Origin: Flavobacterium nackdongense
GTDB lineage: Bacteria; Bacteroidota; Bacteroidia; Flavobacteriales; Flavobacteriaceae
Reading direction: 5' to 3'
Assembly (NCBI RefSeq): GCF_004355225.1
Contig: NZ_CP037933.1
Location: forward strand, 868,001-932,000
Length of the DNA stretch: 64,000 nucleotides
Of this stretch, positions 47,024 to 56,737 are shown in pieces. The position numbers and the translations under genes are program-made. The stretch's first letter is position 1, and every line of letters begins with the position of its first letter. The notes below the pieces were generated by a model. That model saw only the letters and a list, made by a program, of their open reading frames with translations. It was not told the DNA's origin and searched no databases.

Positions 47024-48619
47024 ATGACAACAAAAAATCAACTTTGGCCTTCGCTACTTTTCATTTTATTTTTCATTAGCGCCCCGAGTCTTTGGTCTCA
47101 GCAAAACAAAAAACCGAACTTATTGTTCATTATGACCGATCAGCAACGTTTTGATGCGATGAGCATTGCTGGAAATAAAGTATTGAAAACGCCCAATTTA
47201 GACCGCTTGGCCAAACAAGGTGCTCGATTCAAAAATGCCTACACTCCTTGCGCCGTTTGTGCACCGGCAAGAACGTCGATACTCACAGGCACCACTGTGG
47301 AAAATAACGGAATGAGAACCAATGAATATGCCTATAGTTACAAGAAAGAAGGCTTGATGACAATGCCTACTTTCGATGAAATCCTAACCCAAAAAGGCTA
47401 CCATTGCGAATATTTTGGAAAATGGCATACGCAAAGCTCGAATGCCCGTATTTATAAAAACCCTTTAAAAACAAATGCAGCAGGAAAATCAGTTTTCGGA
47501 CCAGAAGGATCCTTATTGATTTACGAAGATTTCTTAAATGAAAAGTCTCCCAATAGACCATTAAAAACGGGAGAATTATACGACACGTACACCAATAGAC
47601 CTTATAAAACCGATCCTTTGGATAAATTTCACGGCAAAACCGATGCCGATGTAAAACAAAGCAAGAGAAAAATAATCCAACCTGATTTGCACGGTGAATT
47701 ATTGATCGACAAAGAATATACTGTTACGGCCTTTCAAGCCAAACAAACCATTGATGCCCTGGAGCGACTCAAAGATTCCACCTTTAGTATTACGTGTTCC
47801 TTTCATTTTCCGCACGCGCCGATGCTGCCTACCAAACCCTATTCAACGATGTATCCCGCGAGTAAAATGGTAGCCCCTTTCAGCATTGCGGACAAGATGG
47901 AAAACACACCTTACCAGAAAGCAAATGGTCGTCACGAACATACCGAATATGCCGATCCTGAAAAAATCAAATATATGATTTCGAGTTACTATGGCCTTAT
48001 TAAAGAAGTCGATGACTGGGTGGGTAAAATTTTAGACAAAGTCGATGCGTTGGGTCTGGCCGATAATACATTGGTGATTTTTACCAGTGATCACGGCGAA
48101 ATGCTCGGAGCCCACGGAATGCGCGAAAAAAATGTTTTTTATGAAGAATCGGCGCATATCCCATTGCTGATCCGTTTTCCAAATCAAATAAAAAAGAATA
48201 CCCTAGTCAACGGCTATGTCTCGAATGTAGATTTATTTGCTACCATTTTTGATTATTTGAAAGCCGATAAACAAAAATCTGACGGCACAAGCCTTCGAGG
48301 ATTAATAGAAGGTACTGATACTCAAAACGGCAAATATGTGGTACAGGAATGGGATTATCGCGGCGATACAGAACCCAATTATATGATTGTAAAGGACGGC
48401 TGGAAATTGATTATTCCCTATTCTGAAACCTCCAAAGTCATCAATGTTTTGTACGACCTCAACACCGACCCGCACGAAATGAACAATCTTTTGGGTTCGA
48501 ATCCAGACAAACAAAAATATGCCGACAAAGCCGAAGACCTCCGCAAAACCCTTGTCGAATGGTTGATTAAAAATAAATCCTCGCATATCGAAGGAGTTCA
48601 AAAGAGAAAATTAATTTAA
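47024..48619 (+). CDS. S1-family sulfatase (CAPAR)
   Basis: A 531-residue exported sulfatase with signal ending S-L-W-S-Q. IMTDQQRFDAMS, formylglycine site Cys79 in CAPAR, and TSDHGEMLGAHG. It is a near paralogue of the sulfatase at 42286 through most of the catalytic domain, but has no T9SS tail. It is the last gene of the polysaccharide locus; downstream genes are unrelated and partly on the other strand. Predicted periplasmic. Confidence 0.92.
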   Translation: MTTKNQLWPSLLFILFFISAPSLWSQQNKKPNLLFIMTDQQRFDAMSIAGNKVLKTPNLDRLAKQGARFKNAYTPCAVCAPARTSILTGTTVENNGMRTNEYAYSYKKEGLMTMPTFDEILTQKGYHCEYFGKWHTQSSNARIYKNPLKTNAAGKSVFGPEGSLLIYEDFLNEKSPNRPLKTGELYDTYTNRPYKTDPLDKFHGKTDADVKQSKRKIIQPDLHGELLIDKEYTVTAFQAKQTIDALERLKDSTFSITCSFHFPHAPMLPTKPYSTMYPASKMVAPFSIADKMENTPYQKANGRHEHTEYADPEKIKYMISSYYGLIKEVDDWVGKILDKVDALGLADNTLVIFTSDHGEMLGAHGMREKNVFYEESAHIPLLIRFPNQIKKNTLVNGYVSNVDLFATIFDYLKADKQKSDGTSLRGLIEGTDTQNGKYVVQEWDYRGDTEPNYMIVKDGWKLIIPYSETSKVINVLYDLNTDPHEMNNLLGSNPDKQKYADKAEDLRKTLVEWLIKNKSSHIEGVQKRKLI

Positions 48620-48821
48620 GTTTTTTGCAGCAGTTTACATTTCTTCTTTTTGTCCTTTTAAGGAGTTGCACATTCACATAGAAGCTGACAAATCAAAAAA
48701 ATCTGTATTTATCTTTCCAAGAGATTCTTACAGATTTTTTTATTATCACAAATCCCAACTTCTAACTACCAACCTCGTTTTTCGTACTTCGTATATCGTA
48801 TATCAAATATTGCCCTATCTC
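48620..48821. other. Intergenic end of the glycan locus with short tandem repeat
   Basis: About 200 bases separating the last sulfatase from the convergent pseudogene. At 48777-48804 a degenerate repeat of TTCGTA/TATCGTA units occurs (TTCGTACTTCGTATATCG). No clear terminator for the sulfatase is seen. Confidence 0.4.
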
Positions 48822-49844
48822 TCAAAAAGTAAACCCAACCGAGGTTATAATCCCCCAATCGTTCAAGGGATCGGCATTTTTTGAGGGCTGACTATCGTAG
48901 TTTTCATAAAATTGTACATTCAGAAAAAAATCTTTGATAAGTTCATATTTGGCTGCCAAATCATATTCAAGTCTGACGCGGCCCATATTCGTAACCGAGG
49001 GAAATACATTAAGCCCTGAGGTTATATCAATTTTTGGACTACGGTATTTAAACCACTTGAATTGGGCACTCACAAAAGCTTCTAAATTTTCAGACGTCGT
49101 TGCTGCGGTAATTGTTTTTTCTTGATTGGCCAAAAGCCCTCCCATTACATTGAAGCGAATAGAATTAGTTCATGACACATCATACCCCATTGCATAACCG
49201 GCCTGCGCCCGATAGTCCAAATCGAGTTGCGTATTTTGTTGGACTTGAATCGAAATATTGCTTTGCCATTTATGTGGTAAAAAATGACTCACCGTCAACC
49301 CAATCGTATTATTTTTAGACTTCAGGCTTCCATCGTCAGTCTCCAAACTTTCGAGTTTAAATTGTGTAGAATAAAAGGTAGTTCGATGGGTTACCTTCGT
49401 ATTTAAACTATATTGAAACACATTACTAGCTTTAGTAAAGGTCAAACCTAAATCAACAGAGCCATCAATTTTTTGAAAAAAGCTGCTTTTAATGGGAATA
49501 ATTAATACAATATCCCACAGCCGTTTCGGAATAGTATCGGTCACAGTTATCACATTTACGGTGGACATCACCTCCGATTTTTTTAAACGACCAAAAAACT
49601 TCTCACCAGAATTCATCCGAATCTCAAAATATTTTGCCGTATGAATGGTATTTATTTTATCAAATTCAATACTGATAGTTTTCATCGCATCAGTACTGAA
49701 ATCAAGTAATCCATACTGAAATTTCTTTAACTCGCCCGTGATTCTATCGCCATTACGCAGATAAATAGTGTCGTTTTTCTGGGCTTGAACGCTCAGAAAG
49801 CAGCAACAAATGAAAGCGAGACAAACGAATAAATTCCTGTGCAT
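48822..49844 (-). pseudogene. DUF481-type outer-membrane protein gene with one in-frame stop
   Basis: The upstream part encodes 224 residues: a signal peptide ending V-Q-A-Q, then IYLRNGDRITGELKKFQYG and the start of a beta-barrel-like repeat of alternating strands. A TGA at 49172-49170 interrupts the frame after G-Y-D-V-S, and the same frame continues for about 115 residues, ending with a C-terminal Phe in TSVGFTF as outer-membrane barrels do. Removing the stop gives a 340-residue protein typical of the DUF481 family. No frameshift is present, so a single base change is enough. It could be a recent inactivation, a suppressed stop or a sequencing error. Confidence 0.75.
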
Positions 49845-50115
49845 TTTAAGATAGATGGAGTTTTACAAAATTCACTTTTTCCCCTTTTGGGATTGGAATA
49901 CTAAAATGTAAATTAACAAAATAATTATCTAAATTCTGAAGCAAACCTTAAAAACATAGTGATTTGAAGGTTTCGAACAAAATGAAAGTTCATCAACAAG
50001 AGTTCCACCCACATACTATAGATAGGCTAGTTTTATCGTCACTTTTACTACACTCGTACGGGCAAAAGTTATAAAATTTGCCAAGAATACTAAAAAATTA
50101 CATACTTTTACGGCC

Positions 50116-50442
50116 GTGAAAATTTTTACCTTCATATTATCTTTATATCTTATGGCACTTTCGTGTTTGCCGTGTGCAGATGTGGAAGTGAATAGCTTGG
50201 CACATTCTGCATCCACAGTTGCAGCAAACCACGAAAATCATTCGGACCAAAACAGTTTCGATTTATGTGCCCCTTTTTGTGTTTGTAATTGTTGTGGGCA
50301 ACATATTTTAAATTACAATCAAGAAATTACATTTGAGTTTAGAAAAATCCCAACAGAAATAACTACTCAAATTCCTACCTACAAATCAATTCTGGCTTCC
50401 AATTTCTTCGGGAGTATTTGGCAACCACCTCAAATAGCATAA
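50116..50442 (+). CDS. Small exported Cys-rich protein (DUF6660-like)
   Basis: A 108-residue protein initiated by GTG at 50116, giving a short signal-like N-terminus; an ATG further in (codon 13) is an alternative. The middle has a dense metal-ligand cluster: H-x-x-H from NHENHSD and CAPFCVCNCCGQH. It resembles small proteins called DUF6660 that precede CusA-type pumps in Flavobacteriia. A periplasmic metal-binding or sensing role is inferred from the Cys/His cluster and from the pump gene 94 bp downstream. Confidence 0.65.
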   Translation: MKIFTFILSLYLMALSCLPCADVEVNSLAHSASTVAANHENHSDQNSFDLCAPFCVCNCCGQHILNYNQEITFEFRKIPTEITTQIPTYKSILASNFFGSIWQPPQIA

Positions 50443-50536
50443 TGAAGCCCGAGTAATTTCGGGTTATAGAGTTGTGGACTTTCCACAGTATTCAATGGGC
50501 ATTAGTGTCTAATTACTCATTCATTATACTATTACG

Positions 50537-53500
50537 ATGATAAATAAAATCATTAAGTTTTCCGTAAACAACAAACTCATTACTGGTGTTTTCTTGACGA
50601 TATTTGTTTTGTTTGGCATTTATTCTTTCACACAATTAAGTGTCGATGCGTTGCCCGATGTAACCAATAATCAAGTCCAAGTAGTTACAAATACTCCTAA
50701 TTTGGCTACCCAAGAAGTGGAGCAGTTTATAACCTATCCGTTAGAAACTGAGTTCAAATCATTGTCCGAAATGGTCGAATTGCGGAGTACAAGCCGTTCG
50801 GGTTTGTCGGTAATTACGATTGTTTTCAAAGACAACGTTCCAGTTAATATTGCTCGTCAACGAGTAGATGAAAAAATAAAATCGGCTACCGATAATATTC
50901 CAAAACAATATGGAACACCCGAATTATTACCGCCAACAACAGGGCTTGGCGAAATCTTTCAATATGTTTTAGTCCCACAAAAAGGATATGAAAAAAAATA
51001 CAACCTATCCGAATTAAGAACCATCCAAGATTGGATCGTGCGCCGTCAATTATTAGGAACAGTGGGCGTGGTCGATGTGAGCAGTTTTGGAGGTAAACTA
51101 AAACAATACGAAGTTTCAGTAAAACCCGAACGCCTTTCGGCTAATAATTTAACGCTTATTGATGTGTTTGATGCTTTGCAAAACAACAACGAAAACACAG
51201 GCGGAAGCTATATTGATAAAGGTCCAAATATCTATTTTATTCGTGGAGAAGGACTAATTCAAAACCTTGAAGACATCAATAATATTGTAGTCAAAAACAA
51301 TTCAGGCGTTCCCATTTTAATAAAAGACATTGCCGAAGTTAAATTTGGTTTTGCACCTCGATACGGAGCAATGACAAGAAACGGAAAAGGCGAAACCGTT
51401 GGTGGCGTAGTTTTAATGCAAAAAGGAGAAAATGCAGTACGAGTTATTGAGCGAGTAAAGGAGAAAATGAAATCCATTGAAAAATCTTTGCCACAAGGCG
51501 TAAAAATTGATGTATTTGTAGATAGAACCAAACTAATTGAGAAAACTGTTAGTACAGTTTCAACCAATTTATTAGAGGGTGCATTAATCGTTATTTTAGT
51601 TCTTGTGTTATTTCTAGGAAGTTTAAGAGCAGGTTTAATTGTGGCTTCTGTCATTCCGTTGGCAATGCTTTTTGCCATAATCATAATGAATATTTTTGGA
51701 TTGAGTGCCAATTTAATGAGTATGGGAGCATTAGATTTTGGGCTTATTGTTGACGGTGCTGTAATTGTGGTCGAAGCCACTTTGCATATTTTCTCAAAGC
51801 ATTATAAAAGCAATATCCTTTCTCAAAATCAAATGGACAAGGAAGTAATCAAAAGTTCTTCAAAGATTATGAGTAGTGCCATATTTGGGCAAATCATTAT
51901 CTTAATTGTTTACATTCCGTTGTTTGTTTTAAGCGGTGTTGAGGGTAAAATGTTTATGCCAATGGCACAAACTGTTAGTTTCGCCATCGTAGGAGCATTA
52001 ATACTCTCACTTACTTATGTGCCTTGGGCTAGTAGTCTTTTTTTAGATAAGAAAGTTAGCGACAAACCCAATTTTACCGATAGGTTTATCAATAAACTAA
52101 ACAATTGGTATCAGCCTTATTTGGTTAAAGCTTTAGAGAGAAAGTTTGCAGTTATTGGAGTTGCAATATTCTTATTTATTGCATCATTATTTATATTCAA
52201 TTCATTAGGAGGAGAATTTATTCCCGAATTAGATGAGGGTGATTTTGCAATGAATTACACTATCCGACAAGGAAGCAGTTTGCCTCAAAGTATCGAGGTT
52301 GGTACACAATTAGAAAAACTAGCACTAACATTTCCAGAAGTTAAAGAAGTAGTTGGTAAAATTGGAAGTAGCGAAATTCCAACCGACCCAATGCCTATTG
52401 AAAGTGCTGATTTGATTATGGTAATGAAAGACAAAAAAGAATGGACTACGGCACACAACAAAGAAGATTTAGCCGAGAAAATGAACGAAAAATTAAGTCA
52501 AATTCCTGGTTGTAATTTATCATTTGAGCAACCTATTCAAATGCGTTTTAATGAGTTGATTGCAGGGGTAAAATCGGATATTGCTATAAAAATATTTGGC
52601 GATAATTTAGATAAATTGTTTTCAGAAGCCAATAAAACGGTTCCTATCATCAAAGGGATTGAGGGGTTAACTGATATAAAAGTAGAACAAGTAACGGGGA
52701 TGCCTCAATTGGTGGTAAAATACAACCGAAATAAAATTGCTCAATATGGATTAAATATTGCCGATGTAAACCGAATTTTAAACACGGCTTATGCAGGTGG
52801 AACAACTGGCGTTGTATATGAGGGAGAGAAAAAATTTGATTTGGTCGTTCGTATTCCTAAAAACCAAAACACAGATATTGACGCTTTAAAATCATTATTA
52901 ATTCCAACACCGAGAGGCAATCAAATTCCATTAAACGAAGTGGCAGAAATCACTTTTAAAACTGCACCATCACAAATAAGCCGTGAAAATGCAGAGCGTA
53001 GAATAGTGATTGAAGCCAACGTTCGTGGTCGTGATGTTGAAAGTGTAGTTTTAGAAATTCAACAAAAATTAGATGCCAAATTAAAATTACCTGAAGGCTA
53101 TTTTATTACTTATGGTGGACAATTTCAAAACCTACAAGAGGCAAAAGGAAGATTGCAATTAGCTGTTCCTGTTGCGCTGTTGCTTATTTTCTTTTTACTC
53201 TTTTTGTCATTCCGTTCACTTAAAGAAGCTACCATTATTTTTTCAGCAATTCCTTTGGCATCCATTGGTGGAATTATTGCTTTGTGGGTTCGTGGAATGA
53301 ATTTTAGCATATCAGCAGGAGTTGGCTTTATTGCGCTGTTTGGAGTAGCAGTTTTAAACGGAATCGTTTTAATAAGTTATTACAACCAACTAAAAGAAGA
53401 GGGCGAAGACAATCTTTTAAAACGTATTTACAAAGGCAGTAGTGCAAGGTTAAGACCAATTTTAGCAACAGCAACCGTCGCTTCTTTAGGCTTTTTACCA

Positions 53501-54838
53501 ATGGCATTAAGCACGAGCGCAGGGGCAGAAGTACAAAAACCATTGGCGACTGTCGTTATTGGCGGTTTGCTAACTTCTACACTATTAACATTATTTGTTT
53601 TACCAGTTTTATATTATCTAGTTATGACACCAAAAAAGATAAAAGTAAATCCAAAAATCGCAACTATTGTTGTGCTGTTTTTTAGTTGTTTTTCTTTCAA
53701 TGCCAATGCACAAACACAAACGTTCACTTTGCAAAATGCGTTGGATTTGGCAACCAAGAATTATCCAACGTTGCAACAAGCGACTTTGCAAACACAGCAA
53801 CAACAAGCATTAACCAAAACGGCAACTGTTCTCGATCCTTTCAATATCAATAGTAATTTAGGACAAATAAACAGCAAGTTGTTTGATTATAATATTGGCG
53901 TAGCACAAGGTTTTAAACTATCAAACAAAGCCGATAGAAACCTATTAAATCAAAATGTAGCAGTAGCAAAATCCTTTGAAGCTGTTACAAAAAATGAGTT
54001 GATAAAAAACGTGTCAAATGCCTATTTCAATTGGCTTTACAATGTCCAACACTATAATTTATTGCTAGAAACGGATAACATTTTTGCCGATTATGAAAAA
54101 TATGCGGATAAGAAATTTCAAGTAGGAGAAACGAGTAAATTGGAAAAAATAAACGCCTCATTGCAACGCAAAGAATTAAAAATGCAATTGGCAGAAGCTA
54201 ATTCGCAAGTACTGTTTTATTTGACCGAATTACAAAAGTGGACACGAACCAATGAATCATACCAAGCACCAACGAAATACGATGCTTTACCCGAAATTAA
54301 TGTAAGCGATAGTACATTGGTCAAAAACCATCCTGTTTTACAGTTTTTACAACAGCAAATTATAGCTAAAGAATTAGCAATAAAATCTGAAAAGGCAAAA
54401 GCCAATCCATCTTTCAATTTAGGCGTAAATACTCAAAGTTTAGACAAAGAGAATCCATTTTATTATGGTAGTTTGGGTATCAATATTCCTTTATTCAGAA
54501 ACGGAATTAAAGCCAAAACACAAGTTGCTAAACTAGAAACCGAAATTGCTAAAAAGGAATTAGAAAAATCCCAACAGGAACTAGCAACTATTTATTTGCA
54601 ACAATTCCAATTGCAAAAACAATATTCCGAGCAACTCAATTTCTACAAAACAGAGGGTTTGCCAATGGCAGAAACCATTGTAAATTCAGCACAACGGCTT
54701 TATAAATCGGGAGATATTGGCTATATAGAGTATACCCAAAACCTAAAAGATGCCAATAAAATAAAAACCGATTATTTGATTGCAATGAACAATTACAATC
54801 AAACGATAATCAACATTCAATATTTATTAAACAAATAA
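50537..54838 (+). CDS. CusA/CzcA-type RND heavy-metal efflux pump fused to TolC-like domain
   Basis: A 1433-residue protein. Residues 1 to about 1035 are a heavy-metal RND permease with 12 transmembrane segments; the proton-relay motif DFGLIVDGAVIVVE (from Asp400) is intact. From about 1055 it continues as an outer-membrane efflux (TolC-family) protein with the coiled repeats of that family. The joint contains a hydrophobic stretch ending F-N-A-N-A-Q, which looks like a retained signal peptide with a signal peptidase I site. An internal ATG (codon 1030) precedes it. Fusion of pump and channel is known in Bacteroidota. It should export monovalent or divalent metals such as copper, silver, zinc, cobalt or cadmium. 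Confidence 0.9.
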   Translation: MINKIIKFSVNNKLITGVFLTIFVLFGIYSFTQLSVDALPDVTNNQVQVVTNTPNLATQEVEQFITYPLETEFKSLSEMVELRSTSRSGLSVITIVFKDNVPVNIARQRVDEKIKSATDNIPKQYGTPELLPPTTGLGEIFQYVLVPQKGYEKKYNLSELRTIQDWIVRRQLLGTVGVVDVSSFGGKLKQYEVSVKPERLSANNLTLIDVFDALQNNNENTGGSYIDKGPNIYFIRGEGLIQNLEDINNIVVKNNSGVPILIKDIAEVKFGFAPRYGAMTRNGKGETVGGVVLMQKGENAVRVIERVKEKMKSIEKSLPQGVKIDVFVDRTKLIEKTVSTVSTNLLEGALIVILVLVLFLGSLRAGLIVASVIPLAMLFAIIIMNIFGLSANLMSMGALDFGLIVDGAVIVVEATLHIFSKHYKSNILSQNQMDKEVIKSSSKIMSSAIFGQIIILIVYIPLFVLSGVEGKMFMPMAQTVSFAIVGALILSLTYVPWASSLFLDKKVSDKPNFTDRFINKLNNWYQPYLVKALERKFAVIGVAIFLFIASLFIFNSLGGEFIPELDEGDFAMNYTIRQGSSLPQSIEVGTQLEKLALTFPEVKEVVGKIGSSEIPTDPMPIESADLIMVMKDKKEWTTAHNKEDLAEKMNEKLSQIPGCNLSFEQPIQMRFNELIAGVKSDIAIKIFGDNLDKLFSEANKTVPIIKGIEGLTDIKVEQVTGMPQLVVKYNRNKIAQYGLNIADVNRILNTAYAGGTTGVVYEGEKKFDLVVRIPKNQNTDIDALKSLLIPTPRGNQIPLNEVAEITFKTAPSQISRENAERRIVIEANVRGRDVESVVLEIQQKLDAKLKLPEGYFITYGGQFQNLQEAKGRLQLAVPVALLLIFFLLFLSFRSLKEATIIFSAIPLASIGGIIALWVRGMNFSISAGVGFIALFGVAVLNGIVLISYYNQLKEEGEDNLLKRIYKGSSARLRPILATATVASLGFLPMALSTSAGAEVQKPLATVVIGGLLTSTLLTLFVLPVLYYLVMTPKKIKVNPKIATIVVLFFSCFSFNANAQTQTFTLQNALDLATKNYPTLQQATLQTQQQQALTKTATVLDPFNINSNLGQINSKLFDYNIGVAQGFKLSNKADRNLLNQNVAVAKSFEAVTKNELIKNVSNAYFNWLYNVQHYNLLLETDNIFADYEKYADKKFQVGETSKLEKINASLQRKELKMQLAEANSQVLFYLTELQKWTRTNESYQAPTKYDALPEINVSDSTLVKNHPVLQFLQQQIIAKELAIKSEKAKANPSFNLGVNTQSLDKENPFYYGSLGINIPLFRNGIKAKTQVAKLETEIAKKELEKSQQELATIYLQQFQLQKQYSEQLNFYKTEGLPMAETIVNSAQRLYKSGDIGYIEYTQNLKDANKIKTDYLIAMNNYNQTIINIQYLLNK

Positions 54839-54848
54839 AATCCTAAAG

Positions 54849-55997
54849 ATGAAAAATAATATAGCAATCATAATCCTTTTGTTTTTGGGCGTAGTTTCTT
54901 GTAAAAAGAGCGATGCTGAAGCACCAAAGGAAACCGAAGCCGAAAAAACTACAACAGCAGTAGTAACGTTTACCGATGCACAAATAAAAGCCATCGATTT
55001 GCAGTTGGGCGATTTTGAAAATAAAAACCTAACGACAAATTTAAAGATAAACGGAAAACTATCATTGCCACCACAATATCAAGCGCAAGTTAGTATCTTG
55101 ACTGGAGGTGTTGTAAAAAACATTTTCGTGCAAGAGGGCGAATTTGTTAATGCAGGAAAGACTTTGGCAACAATCGCCAATACTGATGTGATACAATTGC
55201 AACAGGATTATTTAGAGAACAACGCCAATCTTATCTATTTAGAAAAAGAATATCAACGCCAAAAAGAGTTGCGTGATGATAATATCAATGCAGGGAAAAC
55301 CTATCAACAATCGCAAAGAGAATTGCAAATTGCGCAAGCCAAAAAGGAAACCTTAAAATCTAAATTGGCTCAATTAGGAATTAATGCCAATAATTTATCT
55401 TCTAAAAATATCGCTTCAAATATTGCCATTTCAGCACCGATAAGCGGTTACATTCAACACATCAATTTAAGTATGGGCAAATTTGCCGATGCTAACGCTA
55501 CATTATTTGAAATCATTGACAACCGTTTTTTACATTTGGATTTAAAGGTTTTTGAAAAAGACATCCATAAAATCAAAATCGGGCAAGAAATAACGTTTAG
55601 TGATGCTAACGATGTTTCACATTCGCACCCAGCTAAAATTTACGCTATCAATAAAGCTTTTGAGCCGAACGAACAAGCTGTAATAGTTCACGCCAAAATA
55701 AACGAAACCACCGAAACCGTCTTGCCCGGAATGTATGTAGAAGCAAGAGTTAAAATCGACAATACTAATACAAAGGCACTGCCAACGGAGGCAATTGTAA
55801 ATAATGGGAACGACCATTTTATATTTGTAGCAACTGGCAAAAATACTTTTCAGGAAATAAAAGTAAATATTGGAGCATCCGATTTGGGCTATACAGAAGT
55901 AAAAGCAATCGATAAAATCCCTGCCAATGCTAAAGTAGTTATCAAAGGGGCGTATTATCTTTTATCAGAATTAACCAAAGGAAGCGGAGAAGAATAA
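54849..55997 (+). CDS. CusB-like periplasmic adaptor lipoprotein
   Basis: A 382-residue lipoprotein: VVSCKKS with Cys18 as acylation site. Adaptor marks include the barrel-sandwich half VVKNIFVQEGEFVNAGKTLATI, a helical hairpin (about 130-175), and the second half IAISAPISGYIQHINLSMGKFADANATL. It links the inner-membrane pump to the outer-membrane channel and completes the tripartite system encoded by the previous gene, which is only 10 bp upstream. It lacks obvious CusF-like metal-binding Met or His clusters at the N-terminus. Confidence 0.9.
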   Translation: MKNNIAIIILLFLGVVSCKKSDAEAPKETEAEKTTTAVVTFTDAQIKAIDLQLGDFENKNLTTNLKINGKLSLPPQYQAQVSILTGGVVKNIFVQEGEFVNAGKTLATIANTDVIQLQQDYLENNANLIYLEKEYQRQKELRDDNINAGKTYQQSQRELQIAQAKKETLKSKLAQLGINANNLSSKNIASNIAISAPISGYIQHINLSMGKFADANATLFEIIDNRFLHLDLKVFEKDIHKIKIGQEITFSDANDVSHSHPAKIYAINKAFEPNEQAVIVHAKINETTETVLPGMYVEARVKIDNTNTKALPTEAIVNNGNDHFIFVATGKNTFQEIKVNIGASDLGYTEVKAIDKIPANAKVVIKGAYYLLSELTKGSGEE

Positions 55998-56006
55998 TAA
56001 ATTATA

Positions 56007-56609
56007 AAAATAATATGGGAAAATGTTTTTGCAACAAAACAACCAAACCAAGTCAATTGGAATCAAAAATACCCTCAAACAGCTATTGATTCTTTAGAAA
56101 ATATAAACCTATCCAAAACCGCCAATATTATCGATATTGGTGGTGGTGATAGTAATTTAGTTGATGCCATACCAGACAAATAGTATAAAATTATTGGGGA
56201 TTTAGACATTTTAAAAATTGGTTAGACAGAGCAAAATACGTTTGGAAAATAACGCTCCTTTAGTCCATTGGATTGTTGCTGATAGTACAGAATTCAAACC
56301 CGAATTAGCTTTCGATTTTTGGCACGACCAAGCCGCTTTCATTTCTTGACAGAAAAAGAACGGACGACTCCATATAAAACCATTATTAGAAATGCAATAA
56401 ACCACAACTGAAATTTTCTTTTAGGCAGTTTTCCATAAAATGGACTGCTAAAATGTATTGGTTTGGAAATTAAACAATAGCCTGAAAACGCATTGAAAAA
56501 TACGTTCAACAAGTGTTTTCAAGCCGTGAAATGTTATGAAGAAAATCAAACACCCCTTTTGATTAAGCCAAAACTTTCAGTTTTGCGGATTTAAAAAAAT
56601 TATTAGAAT
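56007..56609 (+). pseudogene. Decayed SAM-dependent methyltransferase gene
   Basis: Segments of a class I methyltransferase are readable in order: WENVFATKQPNQVNW, ANIIDIGGGDSNLVDA (the SAM-binding motif), an FDFWHD stretch, RFHFLTEKER, then LLGSFP-like and GLEIKQ. They are separated by stop codons (for example at 56181) and frameshifts, with short deletions. The 5' end starts right after the adaptor gene, so it was probably the fourth gene of the metal operon. Family members are sometimes labelled tellurite-resistance or thiopurine methyltransferase-like. No intact copy is in the window. Confidence 0.8.
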
Positions 56610-56737
56610 GATACATCCACTAATACGATGCAAATCACAAAATTATTCAAATAGCTCCTCTTGAAAAATTAGCCCGCTTTGAAAATTAGTTTTTTATTAG
56701 TTTTTTTAAAAATATAAAATAATGTTTAACAGTATAA
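56610..56737. other. Convergent gap before malic enzyme 3' end
   Basis: AT-rich sequence between the decayed methyltransferase and the end of the malic enzyme gene. I see no clear terminator on either strand. Confidence 0.35.

Noticed and set aside
48666..48884. Small + strand gene after the last sulfatase
   Set aside because: It includes the TTCGTA-type tandem repeat and runs into the convergent pseudogene; composition is not coding-like.
50077..50110. Promoter TTTG-22 bases-TACTTTTA before the small Cys-rich gene
   Set aside because: The -7 box has one mismatch and the predicted start would coincide with the GTG codon; support is too thin to list.
51259..51780. Open frame of 173 codons on the - strand
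   Set aside because: It is a shadow of the RND pump gene; its hydrophobic look reflects the complementary codons of membrane segments.
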